DNA from: Flavobacterium sinopsychrotolerans
GTDB lineage: Bacteria > Bacteroidota > Bacteroidia > Flavobacteriales > Flavobacteriaceae
Length of the DNA: 64,000 nt
Assembly (NCBI RefSeq): GCF_900110375.1
Contig: NZ_FODN01000001.1
Location: 806,001 to 870,000 of the forward strand
Reading direction: 5' to 3'
Every line of letters begins with the position of its first letter. Within the stretch, counting starts at the first letter, position 1. Shown one piece after another: positions 1 to 8,320 of this stretch. The notes under the pieces were generated by a model, which was given only the letters and a program-made list of their open reading frames with translations, ran no database searches and was not told the origin of the DNA. Made by a program: the position numbers and the translations under genes.

Positions 1-21
1 CTACTCCAATAATTATAAATT

Positions 22-675
22 TTAGATAATACCAATTTTCCGAGACTCTCTGATAATGTCTTCGTCATTCCCAGAATCAATATTTAACAATTCTTTTATA
101 ATAGATTTTCTTTTATGAACTGCACTTAGCGTTAAAGGTATATAATTGGGAATATTTTTAGTAGTTATCCCTTGTGAAATCAGAAGAATAATTTCTCTAT
201 TCAAACTGTCAAAATGTATGTCGCTAATTCTGTTCTGGTTTATGGTTTTGTTTACTCTATCACTTTTATAAACCTTCCCTTCTACGACTTCCTTAAAAAG
301 GATATAAATTGAATTATAATCAAGATCTGATTTTTCGACTAAACCTTCTGGATTTACTTTTCTTATAATGCTGCTTAATGTAAGCTTATTTAAATATCCT
401 GAGATAAAAATAATTTTAATTTCGGGGTACTTCGTTCGTAATAACCTTGCTAAATCTTCTCCGTTTTTTAAATTATTTTCTAAACACTCTGGCATACTCC
501 AATCTAACACTGCCAAATCAATAACTTCCAGATTTTGCTTAAGAACGAAATTATATGCACACTTCAAAGAATTGACTGAAGTGATTTCTGAATTTATTTC
601 TAAATCTTTTAAAACCATTTTATAGCAATCTGTAATCATAATATGATCATCAACTAATAAAATTTTTAGACACAT
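22..675 (-). CDS. Response regulator, receiver plus C-terminal HTH (LuxR/NarL-like)
   Basis: A 217-aa two-component response regulator. The N-terminal receiver domain (about residues 3-125) has the acidic pair in LLVDDH, the likely phospho-acceptor Asp in VLDWSMPE, the switch Ser in FISGYL and the conserved Lys in VEKSD. The C-terminal part (about 150-200) looks like a helix-turn-helix, with LNREIILLISQGITTKNI resembling the start of a LuxR-type domain, though it is divergent. No histidine kinase gene is visible next to it, so it is either an orphan or its partner lies left of the window. It probably controls transcription on phosphorylation. The receiver call is firm. The DNA-binding class is less certain. 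Confidence 0.85.
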   Translation of the reverse strand: MCLKILLVDDHIMITDCYKMVLKDLEINSEITSVNSLKCAYNFVLKQNLEVIDLAVLDWSMPECLENNLKNGEDLARLLRTKYPEIKIIFISGYLNKLTLSSIIRKVNPEGLVEKSDLDYNSIYILFKEVVEGKVYKSDRVNKTINQNRISDIHFDSLNREIILLISQGITTKNIPNYIPLTLSAVHKRKSIIKELLNIDSGNDEDIIRESRKIGII

Positions 676-1139
676 ATAATTTTAGCTTCTTGAAATTTTA
701 AAACCTTTGTTGTGTTTTAATTTGCGTGTAAGATATTCACAATCAGATCTATTTTCTACTTACATAAATCCTCAGTCCTAAATAAAAGCCATCAATTCTT
801 TTAGAAATTGACAAATCATTTTAGCTAACAGCAATGATAACGTAATAAGTGTACTCATTTGAAAAAAAGTTTGATTTTTTGTAAAACTAATCCGAAAATT
901 TTAATAAAACAATCACCTAAAACAGTGATATTTTCAACTTTATATTAAAATGAAATTTGAAGAATTTGGTACCGTTATTTGCTATAAAAATTACATTTTT
1001 TTAAAATACAGCTCCTTTTAATTTAGTTAAAAAAATAAGTTAAAAAGTAGTACTTCATCACTCTTTTACTTAATTTTATGACTTGAAAAATAGCCTGTAT
1101 TTTCTGCTATTTTTACATTAATAAAAGAACAACCAGTAC
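676..1139. other. Divergent intergenic region, AT-rich
   Basis: 464 bp between the divergent response regulator and metallophosphatase genes. I see no ORF with coding character and no RNA gene. A weak promoter-like pair for the rightward gene is present: TTG at 1083-1085 and TATTTTTA at 1108-1115, a poor match to the Bacteroidota -7 consensus. It probably holds both promoters. Confidence 0.5.
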
Positions 1140-1865
1140 ATGAGAACACTTGTTATAGGCGACATCCACGGTGGTTTGCGAGCGCTACACCAAATTATGG
1201 AAAGAGCCAAAATTACTAAAAACGATACTCTGATTTTTTTGGGAGATTACGTTGACGGCTGGAGCCAATCCCCTCAGGTACTCGATTTTATCATTGATTT
1301 AAAAACGAAACAAAATTGCATTTGCATTCGCGGGAATCACGATGATTTATTACTGGAATGGCTTGACGAAAGCAAAGACAATCTGTTGTGGTACAAACAT
1401 GGCGGGGAAGCGACGGTTTTGGCCTACGAATCCGTTAGCACCGAAACGAAACAAAAACATATTGAATTCCTAAAATCGTTGGATAATTTTTATCTGGATG
1501 AGCAACGTCGTTTGTTTGTTCATGCTGGTTTTACTAATATGAACGGTGTTGATTTCGAATATTTTCCTGGACTTTTCTATTGGGATAGAACCCTTTGGGA
1601 AACCGCATTGGCATTGGATACAACAATGAAATCCAATCACCCGTTTTACCCAAAACGGTTTACTTTATACAATGAAATCTATATTGGTCACACGCCCGTA
1701 ACCCGAATTAGTGAAACAACTCCCGTACAAAAAGCTAATGTTTGGAACGTAGATACCGGAGCAGCGTTCAAAGGACCATTGACCATTATGGATGTTGACA
1801 CCAAAGAATTCTGGCAAAGCGAACCTTTGGACCAATTGTATTTTGACGAGAAAGGAAGAAATTAG
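1140..1865 (+). CDS. Metallophosphoesterase (serine/threonine phosphatase-like)
   Basis: A 241-aa calcineurin-like metallophosphoesterase, probably cytoplasmic because no signal peptide is seen. The metal-binding motifs are in the canonical order: GDIHG (residues 7-11), GDYVDGW (35-41) and GNHDD (65-69), followed by VHAGF and IGHTP for the remaining His ligands. Its length fits the bacteriophage lambda/PrpE-type protein phosphatases and related Ap4A-hydrolase-like enzymes. Substrate cannot be told from sequence; protein phosphoserine, phosphothreonine and dinucleotide polyphosphates are all possible. The start at 1140 gives the complete first motif. It is followed after 43 bp by a same-strand membrane protein gene that has its own promoter-like element. 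Confidence 0.9.
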   Translation: MRTLVIGDIHGGLRALHQIMERAKITKNDTLIFLGDYVDGWSQSPQVLDFIIDLKTKQNCICIRGNHDDLLLEWLDESKDNLLWYKHGGEATVLAYESVSTETKQKHIEFLKSLDNFYLDEQRRLFVHAGFTNMNGVDFEYFPGLFYWDRTLWETALALDTTMKSNHPFYPKRFTLYNEIYIGHTPVTRISETTPVQKANVWNVDTGAAFKGPLTIMDVDTKEFWQSEPLDQLYFDEKGRN

Positions 1866-1877
1866 ATTTTATTGAAC

Positions 1878-1885
1878 TACTTTTG
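1878..1885 (+). promoter_or_regulatory. Promoter -7 element (TAnnTTTG) for the small barrel protein
   Basis: TACTTTTG matches the Bacteroidota -7 consensus and lies 24 bp before the ATG at 1909. No TTG at standard spacing was found upstream, so only the -7 half is supported. Confidence 0.5.
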
Positions 1886-1908
1886 CACCCACTTTAAAAA
1901 TTAAGAGT

Positions 1909-2406
1909 ATGAAAAAGATTACCACATTAGTATTGCTGTTGACTGTTGGACTGCTACATGCACAAGCTTTCAAAGGAAATGGAGACGTTAAATTTGATGT
2001 TGGAGCGAACTTTCAAAACGGAGGATCTGGAATTCGTGTTTCTTCGGATTTCGGTCTTGGAGAAAATATGTCATTCGGATTTGTCACTTCTTATTTGCTA
2101 TCTGTTTCTAATGATGATTTAGGAAACAAACCTGATTTTGGAGACAGAGTAGATATTAAAGGACGATTCAATGCAAACTTGGGAAATGTTTTTGAATTAG
2201 ATCCAAAAATGGATCTTTACCCGGGATTGGATTTAGGCTTAAGAAATTTTGGTGCGCATTTAGGTTTCCGTTATTTCTTTACCGAAGGTTTTGGTGTTTT
2301 CACCGAAGCTGGAATTCCAATTGCCAGTTACAAAACAAATCCAATAGGTTTTGATAAATTGAACAACCAATTCACGTTTAATATTGGTGCTTCTTTTAAT
2401 TTGTAA
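1909..2406 (+). CDS. Small outer-membrane beta-barrel-like protein (resembles DUF6646)
   Basis: A 165-aa exported protein. The signal peptide MKKITTLVLLLTVGLLHAQA (cleavage probably after HAQ) is followed by alternating hydrophobic/polar strands rich in Gly and aromatic residues, ending in FNIGASFNL. A terminal hydrophobic strand like that is typical of outer-membrane barrels. The whole-length pattern resembles the flavobacterial family I remember as DUF6646. No function is known to me. It faces the convergent aldehyde dehydrogenase gene and shares a bidirectional terminator with it. Confidence 0.75.
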   Translation: MKKITTLVLLLTVGLLHAQAFKGNGDVKFDVGANFQNGGSGIRVSSDFGLGENMSFGFVTSYLLSVSNDDLGNKPDFGDRVDIKGRFNANLGNVFELDPKMDLYPGLDLGLRNFGAHLGFRYFFTEGFGVFTEAGIPIASYKTNPIGFDKLNNQFTFNIGASFNL

Positions 2407-2450
2407 AATACTTTTCACAACAATTCTCGAAGCAATTTGAAATAAAAAAA

Positions 2451-2475
2451 GGCAATTTGAAATATTCAAATTGCC
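2451..2475. terminator. Bidirectional intrinsic terminator
   Basis: A perfect 10-bp stem (GGCAATTTGA at 2451-2460, TCAAATTGCC at 2466-2475) with a 5-nt loop, with an A-run on the left and a T-run on the right. It serves the + gene ending at 2406 and the - gene ending at 2501. Confidence 0.85.
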
Positions 2476-2500
2476 TTTTTTAGTTTATTATAATTTATTA

Positions 2501-4048
2501 CTACAAATCAAATTTGATTCCTTGTGCCAATGGCAATTGGGTTCCGTAATTGATCGTATTGGTTTGTCTTCTCATGTAGGCTTTCCAAGCATCTGAACCA
2601 GATTCACGTCCGCCACCAGTTTCTTTTTCACCACCAAAAGCTCCACCAATTTCTGCTCCGGAAGTACCGATATTCACATTTGCAATTCCACAATCAGAAC
2701 CAGATTGAGAAAGGAACAATTCCATTTCTCTCATGCTGTTTGTAAAAATAGAAGAAGAAAGTCCTTGTGGAACTCCATTTTGCAACGCAATCGCTTCTTC
2801 AATCGTGCTGTATTTCATTACATATAAAATAGGCGCAAAAGTTTCTGTTTGAACCATGTCAAAATGATTTTCAGCTTCAATGATACATGGTCTTACATAA
2901 CAACCACTTTCATATCCTTCGCCTTCAACCAATCCGCCTTCAACGATGATTTTTCCGCCTTCTTTTTTAGCGCTTTCTATTGCATTCAAATAATCCTGCA
3001 CAGCTCCTTTATCGATAAGCGGTCCAACGTGATTATTCTCATCCAATGGATTTCCTATTTGCAATTGACCGTACGCATTTTTCAATACGCTGATGGTTTT
3101 GTCATACACACTTTCGTGAATGATTAAACGTCTGGTTGATGTACAACGTTGTCCTGCTGTTCCTACCGCTCCAAAAACGGCTCCAACCAATACCATACTG
3201 ATATCAGCATGTTCCGAAACGATAATCGCATTGTTTCCTCCTAATTCAAGTATTGTATTTCCAAAACGTTCTGCAACGGTTTTTGATACGTGACGTCCTA
3301 TTCTTGTTGATCCTGTAAAAGAAACCAACGAAATTCTTTTGTCATTATTGATTAAATCTCCTGATTCGTTTCCTGTTACTAAACAACTCACACCTTCAGG
3401 AACGTTATTTCTTTTTAAAACTGTTTTGATAATATTTTGACAAGCAATTCCGCATAAAGGTACTTTTGAACTTGGTTTCCAAATGGCAACATCACCACAA
3501 ATCCAGGCAATCATTGCGTTCCAACTCCAAACCGCTACCGGAAAGTTAAACGCTGAAATGATTCCAACCGTTCCTATTGGGTGGTATTGCTCATACATTC
3601 TGTGCAAAGGTCTTTCAGAGTGCATTGTTAATCCGTATAACTGACGGGATAGTCCTACCGCAAAATCACAGATGTCAATCATTTCCTGTACTTCGCCATA
3701 TCCTTCTTGAAGACTTTTTCCCATTTCATACGAAACTAGTTTTCCTAGAGGCTCTTTGAATTTTCTTAATTCATCTCCCATTTGACGAACGATATCACCT
3801 CTTTTAGGAGCTGGAACCATACGCCACTCTAAGAACGCTTCTGAAGCTTTTTGCATCGCTTTTTCATAATCCTCTTTAGAAGACGTTTTTACTTTTCCAA
3901 TTAAAGTCCCATCTGCTGGTGAATAACTTTCGATGATTTTTCCGTTGGCAAAATTAGCTGCTCCAGTTGATGTTCCTTCATTTATCTCCTCAATCCCTAA
4001 TTGCTTAAGGGCGTCTTTGATTCCGAATTGATCTGCTATTGTTATCAT
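2501..4048 (-). CDS. Aldehyde dehydrogenase, ALDH7 (antiquitin) type; probable L-piperidine-6-carboxylate dehydrogenase
   Basis: A 515-aa NAD-dependent aldehyde dehydrogenase. Seen are the NAD-binding FNFPVAVWSWN and WKPSSKVPL segments, the FTGSTRIG turn, the general-base Glu in LELGGNNA (about residue 268) and the nucleophile Cys in GTAGQRCTSTRR (about 302). The overall sequence, including the N-terminal QLGI region and the GGAFGGEKETGGGRESGSD stretch, fits the ALDH7 family, which oxidises alpha-aminoadipate semialdehyde in lysine breakdown. This is family-level knowledge, and the substrate here is inferred. It lies downstream of 3-hydroxyanthranilate dioxygenase on the same strand, but a dispersed repeat separates them, so co-transcription is uncertain. 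Confidence 0.88.
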   Translation of the reverse strand: MITIADQFGIKDALKQLGIEEINEGTSTGAANFANGKIIESYSPADGTLIGKVKTSSKEDYEKAMQKASEAFLEWRMVPAPKRGDIVRQMGDELRKFKEPLGKLVSYEMGKSLQEGYGEVQEMIDICDFAVGLSRQLYGLTMHSERPLHRMYEQYHPIGTVGIISAFNFPVAVWSWNAMIAWICGDVAIWKPSSKVPLCGIACQNIIKTVLKRNNVPEGVSCLVTGNESGDLINNDKRISLVSFTGSTRIGRHVSKTVAERFGNTILELGGNNAIIVSEHADISMVLVGAVFGAVGTAGQRCTSTRRLIIHESVYDKTISVLKNAYGQLQIGNPLDENNHVGPLIDKGAVQDYLNAIESAKKEGGKIIVEGGLVEGEGYESGCYVRPCIIEAENHFDMVQTETFAPILYVMKYSTIEEAIALQNGVPQGLSSSIFTNSMREMELFLSQSGSDCGIANVNIGTSGAEIGGAFGGEKETGGGRESGSDAWKAYMRRQTNTINYGTQLPLAQGIKFDL

Positions 4049-4137
4049 TGTAACTTTTTTATTAAAAATTGTTATATTTTTTTACAAATATATTGATTTA
4101 AGGTTAAATAGTAAACGTTACTACTTATATTTTCATT

Positions 4138-4232
4138 TTTTAGCCCTGATAGAAGCGGCATCCTTTATAGGTTTCGTTTTTTACGAGACCTATAAAGATA
4201 CAGCGTATAGCAGGATGAGCTCCTGAAAATTA
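4138..4232 (+). repeat. Dispersed intergenic structured repeat, copy 1 (AGCCC...GCTCCT family)
   Basis: The element begins TAGCCCTGATAGAAGCGG (4141-4158) and ends CAGGATGAGCTCCTGAAAAT (4211-4230). Between them is a 15-bp stem (4163-4177 with 4183-4197, one G-T pair) around a T5 loop. The same head and tail occur near 24.2, 35.7 and 47.7 kb. It abuts the stop codon of the dioxygenase gene. Confidence 0.8.
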
Positions 4233-4769
4233 TTTTTTGGCAACAAATCGAGGGTCCGTTTCCATTATAGTTCCGCATTTTTCGCAAGTTCTCAAGTGTT
4301 CTGAATTATAGAAATGTTCGAAATGAGGCAAGAAATCCTTCTCGATATTATGCAGTTCAAAATAGACTTCGTGCAGCTTATGATTACAAGTATCGCAAAA
4401 CCAAAGCAAGCCATCTGTAAATCCTTGTCCGGCTCTTTTTCGTTCGATGACAAGCCCAATAGAACCTTCGGAACGAACTGGAGAATGTGGGATTTTAGCG
4501 GGATTAAGATACATATCGCCGGGATGTAATTCCATTTCTTTGCGCTCGCCGTCTTCTTGAATAATCACTTTTATAGAGCCTTCAAGTTGGTAAAACAATT
4601 CTTCGGTTTCGTTGTAATGATAGTCTTTTCGGGCATTTGGACCGGCAACAACCATAACGATATAATCCCCGGATTCTGTGTATAAATTCTTGTTGCCAAC
4701 AGGGGGTTTGAGCAGATGACGGTTTTCGTCAATCCATTTATTGAGGTTGAAAGGTTTTGCTATTGCCAT
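4230..4769 (-). CDS. nbaC: 3-hydroxyanthranilate 3,4-dioxygenase
   Basis: A 179-aa cupin dioxygenase that opens the ring of 3-hydroxyanthranilate in tryptophan (kynurenine) breakdown or NAD synthesis from tryptophan. The cupin iron ligands lie in DYHYNETEELFYQ (His and Glu) and in PAKIPHSP (His). The C-terminus carries the extra rubredoxin-like four-cysteine site, CDTC and CEKC, seen in bacterial enzymes of this family. Length matches the bacterial type. Other kynurenine-pathway genes are not in the window. The secreted hydrolase gene lies upstream on the same strand with a 40-bp gap. Function is confident. Confidence 0.93.
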   Translation of the reverse strand: MAIAKPFNLNKWIDENRHLLKPPVGNKNLYTESGDYIVMVVAGPNARKDYHYNETEELFYQLEGSIKVIIQEDGERKEMELHPGDMYLNPAKIPHSPVRSEGSIGLVIERKRAGQGFTDGLLWFCDTCNHKLHEVYFELHNIEKDFLPHFEHFYNSEHLRTCEKCGTIMETDPRFVAKK

Positions 4770-4809
4770 GATTTTTATTTTAATTGTAAAGTTATGAAAT
4801 ATTAAAACG

Positions 4810-5919
4810 TTATTTTTTTTCCTTAATCAAATAAATATAGACGGGAAAATGGTCGCTAAATCCTATTTCGGTGGTGGAATGACGTAACGGATAGCCTTTG
4901 TATTGTCCGCTGTTTTGTATCAAAAATGACTTGTTGTAAATTCCTGATTTCCAATATCGAAAGCTCGAATAATCCGTTTGCAGTAAGGTTTCAGAAACCA
5001 TTATTTGGTCAAAAATATCCCATGCATCCCGAAATGCGATGGTTCCAAATCCCTTTTTGGCCATTTCTTCGAATGGATTGTAAATTCCAAACGGAAGCAC
5101 ATCTGCCTTTTTTGCTTTGGCGCCAAGCCCAATTCTGACGCTTTTATTATACGGTCCATCATTCAAATCACCCAACGTAATCACTTTTGCGTTTGGATTG
5201 ATCCGTTGTAAAGAGTCTATTATTTTTCGGTTTAATGCACCGGCGGCCTCACGAAACGGACTTGATTTTTTCTCGCCACCAGAACGCGACGGCCAATGAT
5301 TGACGATGATATTGATTTCCTCACCATCGAGAAATCCAGTTACTAAAAGCTGATCTCGTGTATAAACCCGATAATTTTTGGTGCTTATCTGCAATTCATC
5401 ATCTGTTTTTTCTTCAGAACTGGCTTTGGAATTTTCGTTCGCAGTGCTCCCTTGTTTATAAATGTACAATGGAACATTGCTGTAACTCGTGGGCTGAAAT
5501 TTATTTTTCTGATACAAGAGCGCCACATCGATTCCTCTTTTGTCTGGAGAATCAAAATGGATAATTCCGTAGTCTTTTTCGATTAGTTTGGGTTGTTTGA
5601 CCAAATCTTCCAAAACGCCTCGGTTTTCTATTTCGCATCCACCAATAAATGTAGGTGAATCGGTGTTTTCTGCAGAACCTATTTCAGACAAAACGCGGGC
5701 TAAATTCCCTAATTTCTTTTCATATTTATCATATGTCCATCGCTGTAAACCTTTTGGTGTCCACTCTTCATCGAAAGTATCAGGATTATTTATGGTATCA
5801 AAAAGGTTTTCGAAATTATAAAACGCAACAGTATGAATGACGTATTTTTTTTGTTGAGCATTTGATTTTACTATTGGAAAAAATAAAAAAAGAATAGGAA
5901 TCCAATGGGTAATTCTCAT
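4810..5919 (-). CDS. Secreted endonuclease/exonuclease/phosphatase (EEP) family hydrolase
   Basis: A 369-aa exported protein with an N-terminal signal peptide ending near SNAQ. The EEP fold is supported by YNFENLFDT, GGCEIENRGVLEDL (metal-binding Glu), NIIVNHWPSRSGG (catalytic His), TLGDLNDGP (Asp-Asn pair) and the C-terminal GFSDHFPVYI (Asp-His). All active-site positions are present, so it should be an active Mg-dependent phosphodiesterase or nuclease in the periplasm or outside the cell. Family members cleave DNA, inositol phosphates or lipids, and the substrate cannot be read from the sequence. It may be the first gene of a short leftward unit with the dioxygenase. Confidence 0.85.
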   Translation of the reverse strand: MRITHWIPILFLFFPIVKSNAQQKKYVIHTVAFYNFENLFDTINNPDTFDEEWTPKGLQRWTYDKYEKKLGNLARVLSEIGSAENTDSPTFIGGCEIENRGVLEDLVKQPKLIEKDYGIIHFDSPDKRGIDVALLYQKNKFQPTSYSNVPLYIYKQGSTANENSKASSEEKTDDELQISTKNYRVYTRDQLLVTGFLDGEEINIIVNHWPSRSGGEKKSSPFREAAGALNRKIIDSLQRINPNAKVITLGDLNDGPYNKSVRIGLGAKAKKADVLPFGIYNPFEEMAKKGFGTIAFRDAWDIFDQIMVSETLLQTDYSSFRYWKSGIYNKSFLIQNSGQYKGYPLRHSTTEIGFSDHFPVYIYLIKEKK

Positions 5920-6021
5920 AAGTGTTATTTATTTCCAGTCGTTGATTGGATTCTATTTTAGAATCTGGCTATTGTAAAAATAGTCATTTGAACCTGAACT
6001 TAGAATTATTTTCTAATTGTC

Positions 6022-6029
6022 TATCTTTG
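6022..6029 (+). promoter_or_regulatory. Promoter -7 element for the S66 carboxypeptidase
   Basis: TATCTTTG matches TAnnTTTG and lies 54 bp before the chosen ATG at 6084. It falls inside the longer reading frame that starts at 5946, which argues for the later start. Confidence 0.6.
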
Positions 6030-6083
6030 TTTTTATCATTTAAAAACTTTACCACTAGAATTTTTTCAGAAAAGCATTCCAGC

Positions 6084-7085
6084 ATGAACAAAATCCGATT
6101 AATTTTTACACCACGCCGTCCTATATTATATCCATTTCTATTGCTTATTTTTGTTTTACAATCTTTCAACTGCCAAGCCCAATACAACATGATTACACCG
6201 CCAAGTTTACAAAAAGGAGACACAGTAGCTATTTTGGCAACAGCCAGAAAAAATACAGATGACAACTTGAAACCCGCTATTGCTTTATTGAAAAGTTGGG
6301 GTTTAGAAGTAGTCATTGGCAGTACAATTGGTTTAGATAATGACCAATTAGCCGGAACTGACGAACAACGTGCCGCCGATTTTCAGCAGCAATTAGACAA
6401 TCCAAACATCAAAGCCATTTGGTGTGTAAAAGGCGGATACGGAACTGTACGAATGATTGATTTACTGGATTTTTCTGCCTTCAAAAAAAATCCAAAATGG
6501 ATTGTTGGTTTCAGTGATGTGACCGTTTTACACAATCATTTGAATACAATGGGTTACAAATCCATTCACGGAATCATGCCGATAACCGTTCCAAGAGCAA
6601 CTCCTCAAGCCATAGAAACACTTCGAATTTCGTTATTTGGTGAAAAATTGTCTTATGAAATAGATCCTTTCCTGATGAACAGACCCGGAAAAGCTACCGG
6701 AGAATTAGTGGGCGGAAATTTATCGATTCTATACAGTTTGTTCGGTTCCCCATCCGCAATTGACTGTTCTGATAAAATCTTGTTTATAGAAGATTTAGAC
6801 GAATATTTGTATCATATTGACCGCATGATGATGAATTTAAAGCGAAATGGTTGTTTGGAAAGCATCAAGGGAATTGTTGTGGGTTCCATGACAAAAATGA
6901 AAGATAATGATATTCCTTGGGGGAAAAATGCCATAGAAATTATTGAAGATGTTACCAAAAAATATAATATTCCCGTCTTGTACAATTTCCCTGCCGGACA
7001 TATTCAAGACAATAGAGCCTTGATTTTAGGAAATAATGTGACTATCGATGTCAATGAAAAATGTAGTACGCTAGTTTTTGAATAA
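6084..7085 (+). CDS. LD-carboxypeptidase (muramoyltetrapeptide carboxypeptidase, peptidase S66)
   Basis: A 333-aa enzyme that removes the terminal D-alanine from muropeptide tetrapeptides in cell-wall recycling. The S66 nucleophile Ser sits in IVGFSDVTVLHNHL. GELVGGNLSILYSL, FIEDLDEYLYHIDRM (catalytic Glu region) and NFPAGH (catalytic His) follow in family order. I chose the ATG at 6084 over 5946 because it begins a typical export signal (MNKIRLIF..., hydrophobic core, ending CQAQ) and because a -7 promoter element lies at 6022-6029. A Cys just before QAQ could make it a lipoprotein, but the context is not a clean lipobox. Confidence 0.9.
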   Translation: MNKIRLIFTPRRPILYPFLLLIFVLQSFNCQAQYNMITPPSLQKGDTVAILATARKNTDDNLKPAIALLKSWGLEVVIGSTIGLDNDQLAGTDEQRAADFQQQLDNPNIKAIWCVKGGYGTVRMIDLLDFSAFKKNPKWIVGFSDVTVLHNHLNTMGYKSIHGIMPITVPRATPQAIETLRISLFGEKLSYEIDPFLMNRPGKATGELVGGNLSILYSLFGSPSAIDCSDKILFIEDLDEYLYHIDRMMMNLKRNGCLESIKGIVVGSMTKMKDNDIPWGKNAIEIIEDVTKKYNIPVLYNFPAGHIQDNRALILGNNVTIDVNEKCSTLVFE

Positions 7086-7139
7086 AGGCAATTTGATATT
7101 TGATAACAGAAGTTTAAAAACTTAAAACAAAATTTTTCA

Positions 7140-7499
7140 ATGGCGGAACACAACGAGCTCGGAAAACTTGGAGAAGAAATGGCGGTCGAATTTCTAAAGA
7201 AAGACGGTTACACTATTTTAGAAACCAACTGGACATTCCAAAAAGCCGAAATAGACATTCTCGCCCAAAAAGAAAATACACTTGCCGTTATTGAAGTCAA
7301 AACACGTTCCTCATTAGAATTTGGCTTGCCACAAGATTTTGTAAAACCAAAAAAAATCCAGCTTCTTGTGAAGGCAGTTGATGCGTTTGTCAACGAAAGA
7401 GATTTAGATATTGAAGTCCGTTTTGACATAATAGCTATCCATAAAGAAGGGAAATCTTTTGTAATTGAACACCTTATCGATGCTTTTTATCACTTTTAG
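7140..7499 (+). CDS. YraN / UPF0102 family protein
   Basis: A 119-aa protein of the YraN family, with the PD-(D/E)xK nuclease-like core: GEEMAVEFLKKDGY, the acidic EIDILAQ, and AVIEVKTRSS (the E-x-K motif). The following block, LPQDFVKPKKIQLL, is also conserved in the family. Length is normal. The cellular role is not settled for the family, although the fold resembles Holliday-junction resolvases. It follows the carboxypeptidase by 54 bp and could be read from the same transcript. Confidence 0.92.
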   Translation: MAEHNELGKLGEEMAVEFLKKDGYTILETNWTFQKAEIDILAQKENTLAVIEVKTRSSLEFGLPQDFVKPKKIQLLVKAVDAFVNERDLDIEVRFDIIAIHKEGKSFVIEHLIDAFYHF

Positions 7500-7520
7500 T
7501 TGTTTTTTCTAGATGTTATA

Positions 7521-7551
7521 TTTGTAACAAATTGTTTTTTATTTATATTTG
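7521..7551 (+). promoter_or_regulatory. Strong Bacteroidota promoter (TTTG-N19-TATATTTG)
   Basis: TTTG at 7521-7524 and TATATTTG at 7544-7551 with a 19-nt spacer. A second TATATTTG at 7517-7524 overlaps the -33 element. Predicted transcription start near 7558 gives a leader of about 50 nt before the ATG at 7609. Confidence 0.75.
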
Positions 7552-7608
7552 CGTCCTATTTACACACTGACTACGCGTATAATAACAACCAACTAAAAAA
7601 ATTACATC

Positions 7609-8265
7609 ATGAAAACTGTTTCTTCCATTGTAGAAAACTACATCAAAACAAAGCCTTTTTTACTAAATGCATTATCATTAGGCATCATTAATCTGACCTC
7701 ATTATCCCGAAATATAATGACCGAATTAGAAAGTGAATTTGGCAAGGAAGTAAAACAAGGTGCAGTTGTTATGGCTTTAAAAAGACTAACAGAAGAACTG
7801 GATTTCAGGTTAAACCATAAGATTAACAAAGTCATCAAAAATATTGGAGAAATCACCGTTCGTTCGGCTTTGACCGATTATACTTTTTCTGCATCTGACA
7901 CAGTATTGAACAAACAAGCCGATTTAATTACGGATATCAATTCACTTCCAGATATTTTTTACACTTCATCCAGAGGTGTAAACGAGACCAATATTGTAGT
8001 GAGCAACAGCATCAATCACTTAGTTGACAAGCATTTTGCCAATGAGAAATTGATTCAAAAACTAGACAATCTAGCTTCGATTACGGTAAAACTACCCAAA
8101 GAAAATATTGTCGTTCCTGGAATTTACTACTTCATTTTTCAACGTTTGGCTTGGGAAGGAATTATTATCAATGAAGTAATTTCGACTTCTAATGAATTCA
8201 CCATTTTAGTGAGCGAAGAACAAGTTGATGTTGCTTTTAAAGTAATTAAGGATTTGAAGAATTAG
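7609..8265 (+). CDS. ACT-domain-like regulatory protein, function unknown
   Basis: A 218-aa cytoplasmic protein. The N-terminal part (about 1-65) is helical, with a repressor-like stretch (ALSLGIINLTSLSRNIMTEL). The C-terminal half (about 90-218) reads like one or two ACT-type repeats, with alternating strands such as ITVRSALTDYTFSAS and GIYYFIFQRLAWEGIIINEVIS. Related proteins are sometimes labelled aspartate kinase, but no kinase domain is present here. A very good promoter lies just upstream, so it is probably a monocistronic, well-expressed gene. An amino-acid-sensing role is conceivable but unproven. Confidence 0.6.
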   Translation: MKTVSSIVENYIKTKPFLLNALSLGIINLTSLSRNIMTELESEFGKEVKQGAVVMALKRLTEELDFRLNHKINKVIKNIGEITVRSALTDYTFSASDTVLNKQADLITDINSLPDIFYTSSRGVNETNIVVSNSINHLVDKHFANEKLIQKLDNLASITVKLPKENIVVPGIYYFIFQRLAWEGIIINEVISTSNEFTILVSEEQVDVAFKVIKDLKN

Positions 8266-8280
8266 AAAATTCCGTTATCA

Positions 8281-8317
8281 ACAAAGCTTCCAGCCTTCAA
8301 AAGGCTGGAAGCTTTGT
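8281..8317. terminator. Long hairpin terminator between convergent genes
   Basis: A perfect 17-bp stem (8281-8297 with 8301-8317, 3-nt CAA loop) between the ACT-like gene and the convergent mfd gene. The flanking T/A runs are short, so it may also act as an mRNA-stabilising hairpin. Confidence 0.75.
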
Positions 8318-8320
8318 TAT

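Noticed and set aside
2501-4769. Reading the aldehyde dehydrogenase as 2-aminomuconic semialdehyde dehydrogenase of the kynurenine pathway
   Set aside because: Although next to 3-hydroxyanthranilate dioxygenase, its sequence is of ALDH7 type rather than ALDH8, and a dispersed repeat separates the two genes.
5946-6083. Longer N-terminus of the S66 carboxypeptidase (start at 5946)
   Set aside because: It would place the promoter -7 element inside the gene and hide the signal peptide that begins at 6084.
7609-8265. Aspartate kinase annotation
   Set aside because: Only ACT-like sequence is seen. No kinase catalytic domain is present in 218 residues.
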